Source: Liopterus haemorrhoidalis (Eukaryota > Arthropoda > Insecta > Coleoptera > Dytiscidae). Taken from it: a DNA stretch of 64,000 nucleotides. This document shows, one piece after another, positions 34,174 to 45,055 of the stretch. The first letter of the stretch is position 1. Each line of letters starts with the position of its first letter. The DNA lies in assembly GCA_963971575.1 (NCBI GenBank), contig OZ020622.1:9834279-9898278 (forward strand), written 5' to 3'. The translations under genes and the position numbers were made by a program. The notes under the pieces were generated by a model. The model was not told the origin of the DNA and made no database searches. It was given only the letters and a program-made list of their open reading frames with translations.

Positions 34174-34768
34174 CCCTTTTCACACTAGATCTTTAAGATC
34201 GGATGTTAAAGTGAATATATCTTTAAACGCTAATGTGAAACCGTGTGTCCTCGTCTAAATACAAGCGATGTTTAAGACAGAGATCTGCGTCTTAAACTTC
34301 GTCCGCATTGCCAATTTAATTTCTATTATAAAAAAATACTCCTTGAATTTGTGCTGTCAACATTTTATATTATCATAAACAAGAATACTGTATTATATCG
34401 ACGTTATAAGAAGTTTGTACTTGTTACAGTAAAATTATTTATTTTAATAATGTGTTTAATAAAATACAGAGCTACAATAATTGAGATAAAATGTATCGAC
34501 TTACATGTTAATACAGGTGTAATATATTCTTTATTGTAGTGTCTTTATTGTAGAATGAAATGAAATATCCATATTTGTTTATACTAATTCAAAATGTGCG
34601 TCTGCGCAGACAGTTCAAAACTGGTAATTTCATGACGGTAACTTAAGGACAAAATTACTGTAGCTGATGACAGCACCAGAGATTTAAACATCAAGTGTGA
34701 AAGCATACCGATGTTAAACATCGGTGAACTTTAAGTTTACTCGTCTTAAAGTTCTAGTGTGAAAAGGA
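34174..34768. mobile_element. MITE with CCTTTTCACACTAG ends
   Basis: Left CCCTTTTCACACTAGATC and right GTTCTAGTGTGAAAAGGA form about 24-bp inverted repeats, each beside TA (34172-34173, 34769-34770). The 595-bp interior has no transposase. TA flanks suggest Tc1/mariner-type mobilisation, but this is inference. Confidence 0.75.
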
Positions 34769-34770
34769 TA

Positions 34771-35770
34771 TTTAGGATCTACCTCATAAACGTTTTAAAA
34801 CCAGACATACACGATACTTGCAAAATATTCTCATATAATATGTAAATTTAGAAAATATTGCACATAAAGCACGTTATAAATATGTATAAATATTCTTTGA
34901 ACATTATTCTAAACTTTTAACATTTTCATAGTTTGTTAAAGCTTGTTACGTATGAGCATACATAGTTTCTTAACTTCAAATAGTATTCTTTAAAAGTCCA
35001 CACAACCATCTCTCAGTATTTTTGTGGTTTTGTGAATACGAAGGTATCTGAAAGTTTACTTTATGTTTAATGTTTTTGTTAGGGGGAAGGGAATGCGGTT
35101 ACAACATATGATATTAAAATTTACTGCCTGTAGCACCACGTGTTGCATTTAACCTGAACTGCTGTTTTCGTAAAGTTTACTGTTTACTGTATATTGTATA
35201 CAACTATGTAGTTGTATTAGGTAATGTGTTGCGGTTTGAAAACAAAAATGAATAGTAATCGACAAAGTAGATGATTAAATTAACTGAAAATAACTTCGCA
35301 AGTCCAAAATTTCGAATAATCTGTGGTTTACCAAAGGCGCAAAAGTTAATTAATATACGATTAACCCTTAATTACTACTGACCGGTAGAAGCTTTGACCT
35401 AACCAGCAAGTATTTCTTGGAAATTATGGTTATTGTGCGTAGTGGAAAATTGTGGGGCTTATAATTTTCTAATTAGTCTTCACTGTGATTGCAGCAGTGT
35501 GCAAAATCCAAGTTTCCAGAAGGATAACAACGCACGTGTGACCTTGGCGCTATGTTACGTCAGCATGCGAAATATTGTTAGTCCCCTAGCATTGTGTTTG
35601 TGCAGTACGTAGTATGCTGAAGTTTGAGTATTTCTTGATCTTATAGGGATTTGCAGCTAAGCACCCTACCATCTGGTGAGCGTTTCATGAACTTGTGTAC
35701 ATCAGATAACATTTCGTTTTGTGTATTGGTTTTGTATGAAGTTTGTTTTTAAAGTTTTATTATAATCATT
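34771..35770. other. unassigned DNA
   Basis: About 1 kb upstream of the THAP relic with no recognised promoter, exon or repeat. Confidence 0.4.
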
Positions 35771-35775
35771 GAAAA

Positions 35776-36030
35776 ATGTATAATACATATTGTTGTGTGC
35801 CTATCTGCAATTCATTAAAAAGAAGAAACCCGGAAATATCGTTTCATTTGTTTCCACTAATATCAGACATCGTACGGTTCGAAACAAAATTGGGAAAGCA
35901 AGAGGTTAGGAATCGACGCGATGTCTAGATAAACAATTTAAAAATTGGAAAAAAAGTGAGCCCTTATATCAAAGTTTGCTCATTACATTTTAATGATAGT
36001 GACTACAAAAAATATTTTCAATTTTGTATT
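35776..36030 (+). pseudogene. THAP zinc-finger domain relic
   Basis: ATG at 35776 opens MYNTYCCVPICNSLKRRN then ISFHLFPLISD, the CxxxC and FHxFP elements of a THAP domain. After an in-frame TAG (35926), where a tryptophan is usual, the same frame continues INNLKIGKKVSPYIKVCSLH, then FNDSDY, giving the C-x2-H half of the zinc site. THAP domains bind DNA and occur in host regulators and in P-type transposases. The frame closes soon after. A pyrimidine-rich TTTTTTTCAG at about 36125 could be a splice acceptor. Nothing downstream identifies the parent protein. It is either a gene fragment or an exon of a P-like transposon. Confidence 0.75.
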
Positions 36031-36834
36031 TATTATCGCATATCTTGAAAATTCCTGTTATTGTGTGTGGGTTTGTAATGCACAAGTTGTAGGCATAATG
36101 CATAAATCTTTATGAATTCTCTGTTTTTTTCAGTGACTCCACACAATATTATATGCCCAGCATTGTAGATTTCTACCCCTTGGTAAACAACACGGGAATT
36201 ATTATTTCCCCCAATATAGTTAAAATAATCGACAATGGAAAACCGTCATAACTTAAAACCAGATCACAAAATGTAGTATTTTAGATGTTTACAAGTAATG
36301 TCACTTCACAAAATCAGAAAATCCCAAACAATTATTTATTTTTTGTCGTTTTTTGATACACTTTTCGCTATTATTTACTAGTAAATGTCAAGTGGTATCT
36401 GATTTAAAATGGTTTCAAAAAAATCCGCGTGGCGCTACGATCTTAAAATTTTTCCCCTATAAGTGGTTATTTTTACAAATTGTGTAAATAACCAGCTTTG
36501 TAAAATATAATTTCACTGCATTGTTAACCAATAAGTTGGAGAGGACTCGTAATTTTGTAACAATAGTACAAGCTGAGATTTTTTTTTTTTTATTTTGTAT
36601 AGCGACATGGTTCATACTGCGGACACCGTTATTTTGGACGTTTGCCATTGCTGATAGTACTGGGCTAAAATAGTACAATATAATGAGTATTAGTATCAAA
36701 AATATATAATACTTCATGAGTATATAAAATATATTCGGACGTTTCGGAAACTGCTCAACAATCTGTTTCCGTCTTCAGCGATCAAGAGATCACAAGTGAT
36801 TCATCACTTCTCGTGATCGCCTCACTCACATAAG
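36031..36834. other. unassigned AT-rich DNA
   Basis: No gene recognised. The minus-strand frame at 36457-36717 is AT-rich and featureless. Confidence 0.4.
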
Positions 36835-36950
36835 TAGGGATAGGCGATACTGAGAAAATATCGATTTTTGGGTATCGATAATATGGAATAAAAATCGAGT
36901 ATTTTTTCCTAATGAAAAATATCAATACTGGTGTCGTATCGGAACATGTC
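36835..36950 (+). mobile_element. left end of the 6962-type hAT element
   Basis: TAGGGATAGGCGATACTGAG and GGGTATCGATAATAT match the first 60 bases of the element at 6962. It then shows the inverse subterminal motif ATCAATACTGGTGTCG, but no terminal right end, so it looks truncated. Confidence 0.65.
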
Positions 36951-36964
36951 TTGCCATGTGCCCG

Positions 36965-37220
36965 CAGAGCCGCAGTAAGGGGGGGGGGGCTAGCACACTA
37001 AGGAAAAGGGCGCTGACGGGCTTGCTAAGGGACCTTTTTTTTTTTGCTCGTTACTTGGATTGTGGGAGGTGAAGACCATTTTTTTTTGCTCGTCACTTGG
37101 GTTCTGGGATGTGATTTGCTCATCACTTAAATTTTGAGAGGTAAGAACCTTGTTTTTATTTACCAAGGGCGCCAAAACACGGCTCTGCCCCTAGTGCAAG
37201 TTCTCCTTACTGCGGCTCTG
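36965..37220. mobile_element. 256-bp hAT-type MITE
   Basis: Perfect inverted ends CAGAGCCGCAGTAAGG and CCTTACTGCGGCTCTG are flanked by an exact 8-bp duplication tgtgcccg (36957-36964, 37221-37228). The interior has G-runs and TTTTTTTGCTCGTCACTTGG units, similar to 25380-25510. Confidence 0.9.
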
Positions 37221-37228
37221 TGTGCCCG

Positions 37229-37899
37229 GTATACCAATACTAAATATTATTAAATGTTTAGCTATCCATTAGATTAGAAATTTCTAGTTGAATAAACAGC
37301 AGAATTAAAATTTATATAAATGAGTTTTATTTTTGTTATTACTCGAATTTTATATGTGGGAGTAACTTAAAAGCACTTGAATAAATAGTTACAAAGTACC
37401 TAAATATTTTGAAACAACAAACAGTATCAGGAATTGAAATAAATTTAATCAAATCCTTTCCAGGTTGCATCGTGCTCAATACAAACACCATTCTATTGAT
37501 TGAATTCAATAAAAAAAAACATATTATCAATTAAACCAGCAGTACCTAAATAGTAAACATAGATTTCTGAAGTCGAATATTTTAAGTGGAAGGTGGAAGA
37601 CTTAATCAAATTATATATGTTAATGAAAATTTGAACACCCTCGTGTTGCTACCGCCATCATCAATTTTCTAAAAGGCATGTAATAAAATTATATAATGAA
37701 TTTCTCCAACTATAAATAATAGGGCATTATATTTTAGTCCTTTATACTTAAAAGCCTTTGAATAGTTTGAAAAATCGACAAAAAAACACAAATAGAGGCA
37801 ACAGATGCGTTTGTGAGAATGAAAGATCTTCCAACGAATCGAGGATTAAATCTACAACTTCCGAGAATTTTCCGGTGCTACATGTTCTCTATTCTGTTA
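37229..37899. other. unassigned AT-rich DNA
   Basis: No recognisable feature. Confidence 0.4.
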
Positions 37900-37901
37900 T
37901 A

Positions 37902-39675
37902 CGAGGGTTACCTTTTATGTTTTTACGAACGACCACTAGATGGCAATATTGAAATGTGTCATTACTATATTCGTAAAATTAGACATTTGTTATTGTGAAA
38001 TCAGTGGGAGCTTATCAGTGATGGGCGCGTAGAATACATGATGTAGACTAATGTAGATTTTACGCGTAAACATGTCAAGTAGAATATGCCTTTGTTTACG
38101 TGTCGAATGTAGAATGTAAACTGTGCATGCGCAGTACGTTTAAATGTAATATTTGAAATAATAGAATGGTAATAGTTTAAATATACTTTAATGTTTATGT
38201 TTATTTCAATTTTATGTAGTACTAATTACATATATTGTTTCCAAAAATGTTATCTCACAAATCGTATGTTGTTATGGACAACATAAATTACTTGGTTTAT
38301 GTCTGTATGAACTACAAAAGTAAAATTAAAATTAAAAGTTAGCAGTTGTTTTAATCAGGAAGCTGTCAAAAATATTAAATTTGAGTTCTTTACTTCTTCT
38401 TCTACTTAAAACTGGCGGTATTTTATTTTTTAAACGTTACATAACCTCATTTTTCATTATCCTACGCCAGATTCTACGTGTCTACACAGTCTACACTTCT
38501 CTACGCTGTCTACGGTAAATTTACACGTAGACGTAAAAAATTCAAGTTTACGCGTAGATGCCCATCTCTGCAGCTTATAAATTAATTGAGTAGTTTGTTG
38601 ACAGTGAAACAAGTTTGTGAAAAAATGGATATTACTCGTGAAGGTTTTCGTTGGATGATTTTTTACGATTTTAGTAAAGGCCTAACTCAACAACAATGCA
38701 TAGATTTGCTTCGTTCATTTTTCGTTAATGAAGCACCATCAGAAAAGACTATTTACAATTGGTTTGCAGAATTTCGTAGTGGTCGTGCATCCGTCAGTAA
38801 TGAATCTCGTGAAGGTCAATCAAAATCGGTTGTGATTCAAAAAAATATCGATGCTCTCTGCAAAATAATTGAAGAAGATCGGCATGTGACTTATCATGAT
38901 GTAGAGGTATCATTTGGTATATAGCAGACTGCACTACATTCGATTTTTCATGAACATTTAGCTGTGAAAAAGATCTGTTCCCGATGGATTCCTCACAATT
39001 TGACCGAAGCTCAAAAAAGGCTAGTTGATTGGTGTAAAGGTAGCTAAAAAAATCAACCTAGGCACTGCAAAATCCGTATACAAACATTGTTACAGGTAAC
39101 GAAACTTGGATTTATTTATATGAACCAGAAATTAAGCAACAATCCACTGTTTGGGTCTTCCAAGCTGAACCGAAAACCACAAAAGTTGTTCGTTCACGAA
39201 ACACTTCCAATAAAATGATCGCTTGTTTCTTCGGTTGTACTGGGCATATTGCTACCATTTCTTTAGAGGACCGGAGAACAGTTAATGCTGAATGGTATGC
39301 AACAATTTGTTTGCCAGAAGTCATCGAAAAAATCAGGAAGAGTAACCAAAAACGTCGCATCATTCTTCATCATGGCAATGCAAGCTCCCACACAGCACGC
39401 AACAATCGATTATTAAAACATCGAATTAATGTCTCATTGACCGTATTCACTTGATTTATCCCCTAACGACTTTTTTTTTCCCCCCAACGTCAAACAAACA
39501 ATACGTGGACAGCGATTTTCATCAACTCAGAAATTCAGAGCAAAATAATTCGAGAATTGGTTTGAACGCATACAAATGTTGATAAATCTTAAAGGCGAAT
39601 GTTTTGAAAAGCAATAAAACAGTCGGTTCTAAAAAATTTGTCTTAGTTTTTGTAAAAACTTAAAAGATAGGTAAT
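37902..39675 (+). pseudogene. mariner relic D, longest copy, interrupted by hAT MITE
   Basis: Left TIR CGAGGGTTACCTTTTATG follows TA (37900-37901); the right TIR (AACTTAAAAGATAGG) is decayed near 39675. ATG at 38625 opens MDITREGFRWMIFYDFSKGL with an intact first HTH (SEKTIYNWFAEFRSG) to a stop at 38922. Beyond it the frame drifts but reads WIPHNLTEAQKRLVDWCKG, then TGNETWIYLYEP, where the first catalytic Asp is Asn. Next come CTGHIATISLEDRRTVN, ICLPEVIEKIRKSNQKRR and HHGNASSHTA, where the second Asp is Gly. Both visible catalytic aspartates are therefore lost. A 555-bp hAT MITE sits in the 5' leader (38016-38570), leaving the coding part intact. Confidence 0.87.
38016..38570. mobile_element. 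hAT MITE nested in the leader of mariner D
   Basis: Ends CAGTGATGGGCGCG and GATGCCCATCTCTG are inverted. The flanking 8-bp duplication is gagcttat/cagcttat (38008-38015, 38571-38578), one mismatch. The related mariner at 21952 has the unbroken site GGCAGCTTAC, which confirms the insertion point. The interior is rich in TAGACGTAGA/TCTACG motifs. Confidence 0.87.
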
Positions 39676-39679
39676 AGAA

Positions 39680-40435
39680 CTAAGTTTTTGTGATGTTAAA
39701 AAATATATACTTGTTTTTAAATTTATTATGTTTTATCAAAAGAATGCCCGTAAGACGTCGATTAAGGAACGAAACAACTTTTTTTTTTCTTAAAATAATA
39801 GGTTTAAAAAATTTTTAAGACTTCTATCGTCGTTGAAAGGATGTTATTTATTTAAATCCTGTATTTAAATAAACCGTACTCTGAAAAATATGTTTAAAAT
39901 ATCAGCACAGCTAAAATTATAAAATATATTTATATAAATTAAAGAAAATAAAACAAAACATATCTCAGATTTTAATAACTTTGAACCTTTTAAATATGAA
40001 AAAAAAAACGTTTAAATCTCTTCAAAAATTGCTTAAAGCAATCAAGTTTTTTGTGAACATTTTTTTCTCTTTCAGAAAAAAATGATTGCTACATTTAGTA
40101 TCCTTAATGTTATCCTAGAATCCAAAATGTATTCAATCGCTCAACTACAAATTACACTTCAATAAATCTACTGAAATTAAACTTTAAATACTGTAATTTG
40201 ATGCACACCTTCTGATATAACCCTCGATACACGTTTAGCGCTTAAAAATTAAAAAATTTCGCAAATATTTACTCGCATTTTCATAAAATAAAAATGTACT
40301 GTACTTAAATTAACCTGTTCGCTATTAGCATATTGGTAGCTGAGTACTAGACACAACAACCATATTGCCTTGGAGCATAGCGCCGCCACCGGTAATGTCA
40401 CTTCTCAATAATAGACCGGAAGCTCATGACAGTTT
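39680..40435. other. unassigned AT-rich DNA
   Basis: No recognisable feature. Confidence 0.4.
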
Positions 40436-40439
40436 TTGG

Positions 40440-40955
40440 TTTCCGATTTCATACAGCATGCTTTTGGAGGAGAGAATATTTACCCTGAGACAACAAAAAA
40501 GGGATGGTACTAAACCCCTGCACGCTTTCCGGTCATAGGGAAAATTGCATTTCCACTTAAACACAAAATTTTTGTGCTTTTCTCTGATTTAATATTGCTT
40601 GCCCTTTTGTCAAAAGAAAGTTATAACAAACTTAAAGTCTTTTAAATATATGCATGCGATTCGGAGGGTCCCAAAGGGCTCAAACGGTCATGTGATCTTG
40701 TAATAAAAAAATATGATTTTCCGCGTTTTCATACAGTATGCCTATAATTAAAAGACTAAATTTGTTATAACTTTCTTTTGACAAAAGGGCAAGCAATATT
40801 AAATCAGAGAAAAACACAAACATTTTGTGCAAGTGGAAATGCAATTTTCTCTATGACCGGAAAGCGTGCAGGGGTTTAGTATCATCCCTTTTTTGTTGTC
40901 ACAGGGTAAATATTCTCTCCTCCAAAAGGCAAGCTGTATGAAATCGGAGACTAAA
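40440..40955. repeat. large palindromic (foldback) repeat
   Basis: Two arms of about 210 bp are inverted copies. The left arm runs CCGATTTCATACAGCATGC, GGAGGAGAGAATATTTACCC, CCCCTGCACGCTTTCCGG, then TAATATTGCTTGCCCTTTTG. The right arm returns through the same words to GCTGTATGAAATCGG. A spacer of about 75 bp includes TCATGTGATCTTGTAAT. The frame at 40866-41066 is part of an arm. A single-arm copy is at 703-925. No target duplication was identified. Confidence 0.88.
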
Positions 40956-41665
40956 AATGTCATGAGCTCCCGATCTATAACTCATTCTCAATATAGTGAG
41001 GAACGTTGGTTGCTGATACTTTGTTATCATATTTTATGTACTTGGATACTAAGAATTGCCATATAAAAAAGATTTTTAACCCTTTGTAATCCTGGAACTA
41101 TCTTGACCCAATCTGAAGAAGGATTCGATCACATATTTCAGTATCAGAAGATAAGGAAAAAATCATTTAGTAAAACCTATTTCAAACTCCACAAATCCTT
41201 TCACTTGAAAAAATCTGCGCTTATGGTAAAAGTTTCCCAGAGATACAAACTTACCAACGCTAAAAGGCCTACTAGATTTAACTTTACGAAAGAGTTAAAA
41301 GTTTTGAAGTTAATGTTATAAAATATAAATATGATTTACTTTTACAAAGTTAAGAAGTAAATTTGTAACTTAAGTATTACGTAAATAAGCTGTTGCACTG
41401 TTTATTTTGAATATAAACAAAAGTTTTATACGGAATGTGTTTTTATTAAGTAGGGGGAAATATATCATTTGGCTTTTGTCCAAAATTAGCATTACGGCTA
41501 TTTTTAAATTTCAAATCTGTATTCATTGTGCTTTTAGCTTATTATGATATACTGCCAAATTAATAGAGAGCTTTAAGAAGCTTTTATTGGGTTTTAAAAT
41601 TAATGGTAGAGGCTTTAAAAAAATAAAAATTATTTAAAAGTTGAACTTGTATTTTCATTTCTAAA
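40956..41665. other. unassigned AT-rich DNA
   Basis: No recognisable feature. Confidence 0.35.
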
Positions 41666-41820
41666 ACACAGATTTTTTTGTTATATACATACTTCTTATT
41701 AATATTGACCCATTGTCCTTACGTGTTGCATACAATATTTTTTCTACGGCAGTTAAAAAAAATACAAAAAAACTAGTGAGAATATTAAGATTTTTTGGAA
41801 TTTCATATAACATCTGTATA

Positions 41821-42351
41821 TAGTCGGATTGCTGATAGGTGACTGTTCGTTGCTACAAGTATCGATTTACAATACTATATGTTTTCTCTGTCTATATCAT
41901 TATAATTATTTGCATACCCATAGTAACGTATAGTGACCCAAGTTGACAACTAACCTTCAAAATTATTTGAATAAAAAACAAAGCATTAGAAAGAAACGCC
42001 ATGATTCGTAGTTATCTTTACTAATTAGAGAGCGAAAATAAATTTACAGCAGTACTCATACAAACAAAATTATTAATTTTAAGGTAAAAATTATAAGTAA
42101 GGAAAAATTTATACTCATACGTAAATTGTGGATTATAATTGGTTGTTTATTTCAGCATTATTCAATTAAAGTTTGTGAATTTAATAATTGGCCGCAAGCC
42201 ATATTTTAATAAATATTTATTACCAGACACTGACAGTTAAGACAAATAACAAAAAACATTTTTAAAATCGCTGAAAAATGGTAACTAGATTATTATATGA
42301 ATGCACTACTTGATAAATACATGTAACAGTCACCTATCAGCAATCCGACTA
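41821..42351. mobile_element. MITE with TAGTCGGATTGCTGATAGG ends
   Basis: Left TAGTCGGATTGCTGATAGG-TGACTGTT and right AACAGTCA-CCTATCAGCAATCCGACTA are perfect 27-bp inverted repeats, 531 bp overall, with TA on each side. A 23-bp direct repeat (ACACAGATTTTTTTGTTAT...) lies outside it at 41666-41688 and 42353-42375. No transposase. Superfamily unresolved; TA flanks favour a Tc1/mariner-type element. Confidence 0.8.
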
Positions 42352-42559
42352 TACACAGATTTTTTTGTTATATACCTAGTTTTTTTTTCTATTTGGGGTT
42401 TAATGTCTTATTGCATCTACTTTATAAATGTACCAATTTATACCTCTGTAATTTGTTAAATAAAGAGACATTATTATTATTATTATGGGGTTTGTCAGGT
42501 CTTGACAAGCGTCCACTAATCTCAAACTTCAGCAACCTTTTGAGCCGCGTCATACTAGA

Positions 42560-42897
42560 GACTAGTGGAGCTAAATACACACGACTGCATCCCAAACCCT
42601 GGCGATATGCAGCCGCGGAAATTACGCCAGATCCAGTGCCCGAACAATGCGGAGCGACCCGAGCAGCACTGCTTTCTGCATCCTGCAGATCAAAGAGTTG
42701 GCAGAAGATCTACAGGCGGGAATGGACTCGATTTCCCTTCGATAGGAGGCTTTCATGCCACCCAAAACACCAACTATCAGGACTACAAGCTTAACTTTAT
42801 ACCCGGGATACAGCTTTCTAAGCTCGGACAGAGGTCCCTCCTGGATTTCGAGACCAAACAATTTTTCAATTCCCTTGAGAGGATTTCTTCTAAGTCC
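42560..42897 (-). pseudogene. LINE C-terminal fragment, left of gap
   Basis: The minus strand reads LSELRKLYPGYKVKLVVLIV, then GVLGGMKASYRREIESI and LICRMQKAVLLGSLRIVR, matching the fragment at 21136-21400. It is more GC-rich than its surroundings. From about 42835 to the gap the plus strand instead reads LLDFETKQ, resembling part of the RT tail in the opposite direction. Confidence 0.65.
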
Positions 42898-43097
42898 NNN
42901 NNNNNNNNNNNNNNNNNNNNNNNNNNNNNNNNNNNNNNNNNNNNNNNNNNNNNNNNNNNNNNNNNNNNNNNNNNNNNNNNNNNNNNNNNNNNNNNNNNNN
43001 NNNNNNNNNNNNNNNNNNNNNNNNNNNNNNNNNNNNNNNNNNNNNNNNNNNNNNNNNNNNNNNNNNNNNNNNNNNNNNNNNNNNNNNNNNNNNNNNN
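42898..43097. other. assembly gap, 200 N
   Basis: Exactly 200 N, a conventional placeholder, so the true length is unknown. Frames running through it are meaningless. Confidence 0.99.
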
Positions 43098-43390
43098 CAT
43101 CTGTTTGGTCCTCGAAATCCAGGAGGGTTATGTCCCGGCTTAGTGGCTGTCAGTAACCTCGAGATGGGGAAGGAGTAATTCCAATAAATTCGGCACTTAG
43201 AATTTTCCACCACCGATTCTATGTCAGAAGGGACGTACGCTATAACCGGTATTTGGTCAATACCATAGGCATGTCTAAGATGATAGTAGACGCGGAGAGC
43301 AGCATTATGTCGAGATACGTAGCTCGACGCTGCAAGAGATGGACAAGCAGACAGAATGTGCATAATCGTTTCAGGATGGTGGTGGCACAA
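43098..43390 (-). pseudogene. LINE zinc-finger/RT tail fragment, right of gap
   Basis: The minus strand reads CHHHPETIMHILSACPSLAA, then SSYVSRHNAALRVYYHLRHA and YGID. This Cys-His cluster follows the reverse transcriptase in R2-like and related LINE polyproteins. It ends near LLTATKP with a frameshift (ITLLDFEDQTD in the next frame) at the gap. Confidence 0.75.
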
Positions 43391-43392
43391 CC

Positions 43393-43394
<2 letters not shown>

Positions 43395-43428
<34 letters not shown>

Positions 43429-43432
43429 TAGT
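43395..43432. repeat. (ATT)n microsatellite
   Basis: Run of about 12 ATT units. Confidence 0.95.
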
Positions 43433-43434
43433 AC

Positions 43435-44340
43435 AATAATTTGGCCACCAGTTATCATATTTATAAGATTTATACCAATAACACGATTTTCAAAAGATTT
43501 GACGGAGTACTTTCTTCTCAAAGACTGCCTTGATCTCTATTTATCGCTATTTATTAAGAGACCATAAACACTTTCAACAAAGTACTTTGAAATTCCTATC
43601 ACATAAAACCATAATTTTTTTGAAATTTAACCGCTCTACGTGGCTGTTCGTATTACATAAATTCTCCTGGGATAACTTCTTTGCTCGTTCAGAATTCTGA
43701 TGGATAAAGAAACAATCGGCGATACTCAATTTTTTATTCCGAAAACAGAAATCTCAAATGGGAGTTAAAAGTCATAAATTAGGACATTGGCGTACATTAA
43801 AATTCAACAAAAGAAGGGACTATTTCAATAAAAAAAATTAACATATGCGATAATAACTTTTTTGTGTTTATTTTTTCGGGGATATTCCTCCCAATGTCTA
43901 CCCCACTGGCTATAAAAACAAAATTTACATTCTACATTGATTTATGAAATTGTGACATATTCTTTTTAATGAAAGCATTTTTCATCTGTTTGTGTAAACC
44001 TAGAAAAAGCCAATAAACAAAAAATATTAATTGAAAATGATTTTCAGAAAGAGTTTTTAAATGTTTGATCTCTTTTTTGTTTTATAAGAGTAAACAAACG
44101 GCTCTCAAAGGTGTATAAGCTCTCACATATTGTCGACTGGAAAAACAAATAAAACAAGACAAAATAAATAGATTAGAGGAATATGGATTACTTCCTACGA
44201 ACATTTGCCAATAAATGCTTGAGGTCTATAGTTGATATACATTGGCGACACAATATATCCCGGCTTCACACGGGGACAAATTGTTATTATTTATTTATTT
44301 AACCAGTAACTATACAGATTTGTACAGTAGTGCACAAGTC
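43435..44340. other. unassigned AT-rich DNA
   Basis: No gene or repeat recognised. Confidence 0.4.
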
Positions 44341-44346
44341 CAGTTA

Positions 44347-45053
44347 CGAGGGATATTTCCTAAATTCTGGGAATTGTGCTATAATTAAATTACGCAGAAC
44401 TTATAGGCAATGTTATTGGTGCCAGACAAGTCTTGACATGTTTATGCAACTATCTAGTGCAATATTGTTCAGTCTGATTTAGGTGTTCGACTGATATAGA
44501 CGCGTTTTCATAGCATTGTTTTTGTAACCATGGAAGACGCAGCAAAATCTCAAAGAGCAATAATTTTCCTTTTGTGGAAAGAAGGTGTGAAAACATCAGA
44601 AATTATTCAGCGTCTGCAAGGTGTATTTGGTGAGTCTGCAGAATCCAAAAGTACTGTTTATCGGTGGATCGTTCGTTTTAAAACCGGTAGAACATCACTA
44701 GAATACGATCCACGCAGTGGGCGCCCAAGCACGTCGGTAAATGAAAGAAACATTACTGCCGTCGAAGACCTACTGAAAGAGGACAGGCGAATGACTATTC
44801 ATCAAATTAGTATGCATGATTGTTTGGGCGTTAGCAAGGTTTCGCCGCGCTGGGTGCCAAGGCTGTTGGGACCAAAACAGAAACTCAATTTCAAAGTTCT
44901 TTGAGGACGGCTTAAAAAAATTAGTTTATCGTTGGGATAAATGTATTCAGTTAAATGGAGATTATGTTGAAAAACTACATTGTAATATTGACGAAAATTA
45001 ACAAAATAATAAAAATTATAGCTAAATTCCCAGAACTTTGGAAACATCCCTCG
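44347..45053 (+). mobile_element. mariner-like element with deleted catalytic core
   Basis: TIRs CGAGGGATATTTCC and GGAAACATCCCTCG are each bordered by TA (44345-44346, 45054-45055). ATG at 44530 opens a 124-codon frame: MEDAAKSQRAIIFLLWKEGV, an HTH (SKSTVYRWIVRFKTGRTS), a GRPST linker, then NITAVEDLLKEDRRMTIHQI and SPRWVPRLLGPKQK. A shifted frame then gives the C-terminus, FFEDGLKKLVYRWDKCIQLN. All three catalytic residues are deleted. What remains is the DNA-binding half on a short element with good ends, the usual form of an internally deleted, non-autonomous mariner. Confidence 0.87.
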
Positions 45054-45055
45054 TA

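Noticed and set aside
40866..41321. Two plus-strand frames of 66 and 72 codons
   Set aside because: The first is part of the palindromic repeat arm; the second has no domain and AT-rich composition.
42565..43390. Long frames containing X residues
   Set aside because: They run through the 200-N gap; only the parts outside the gap carry information.
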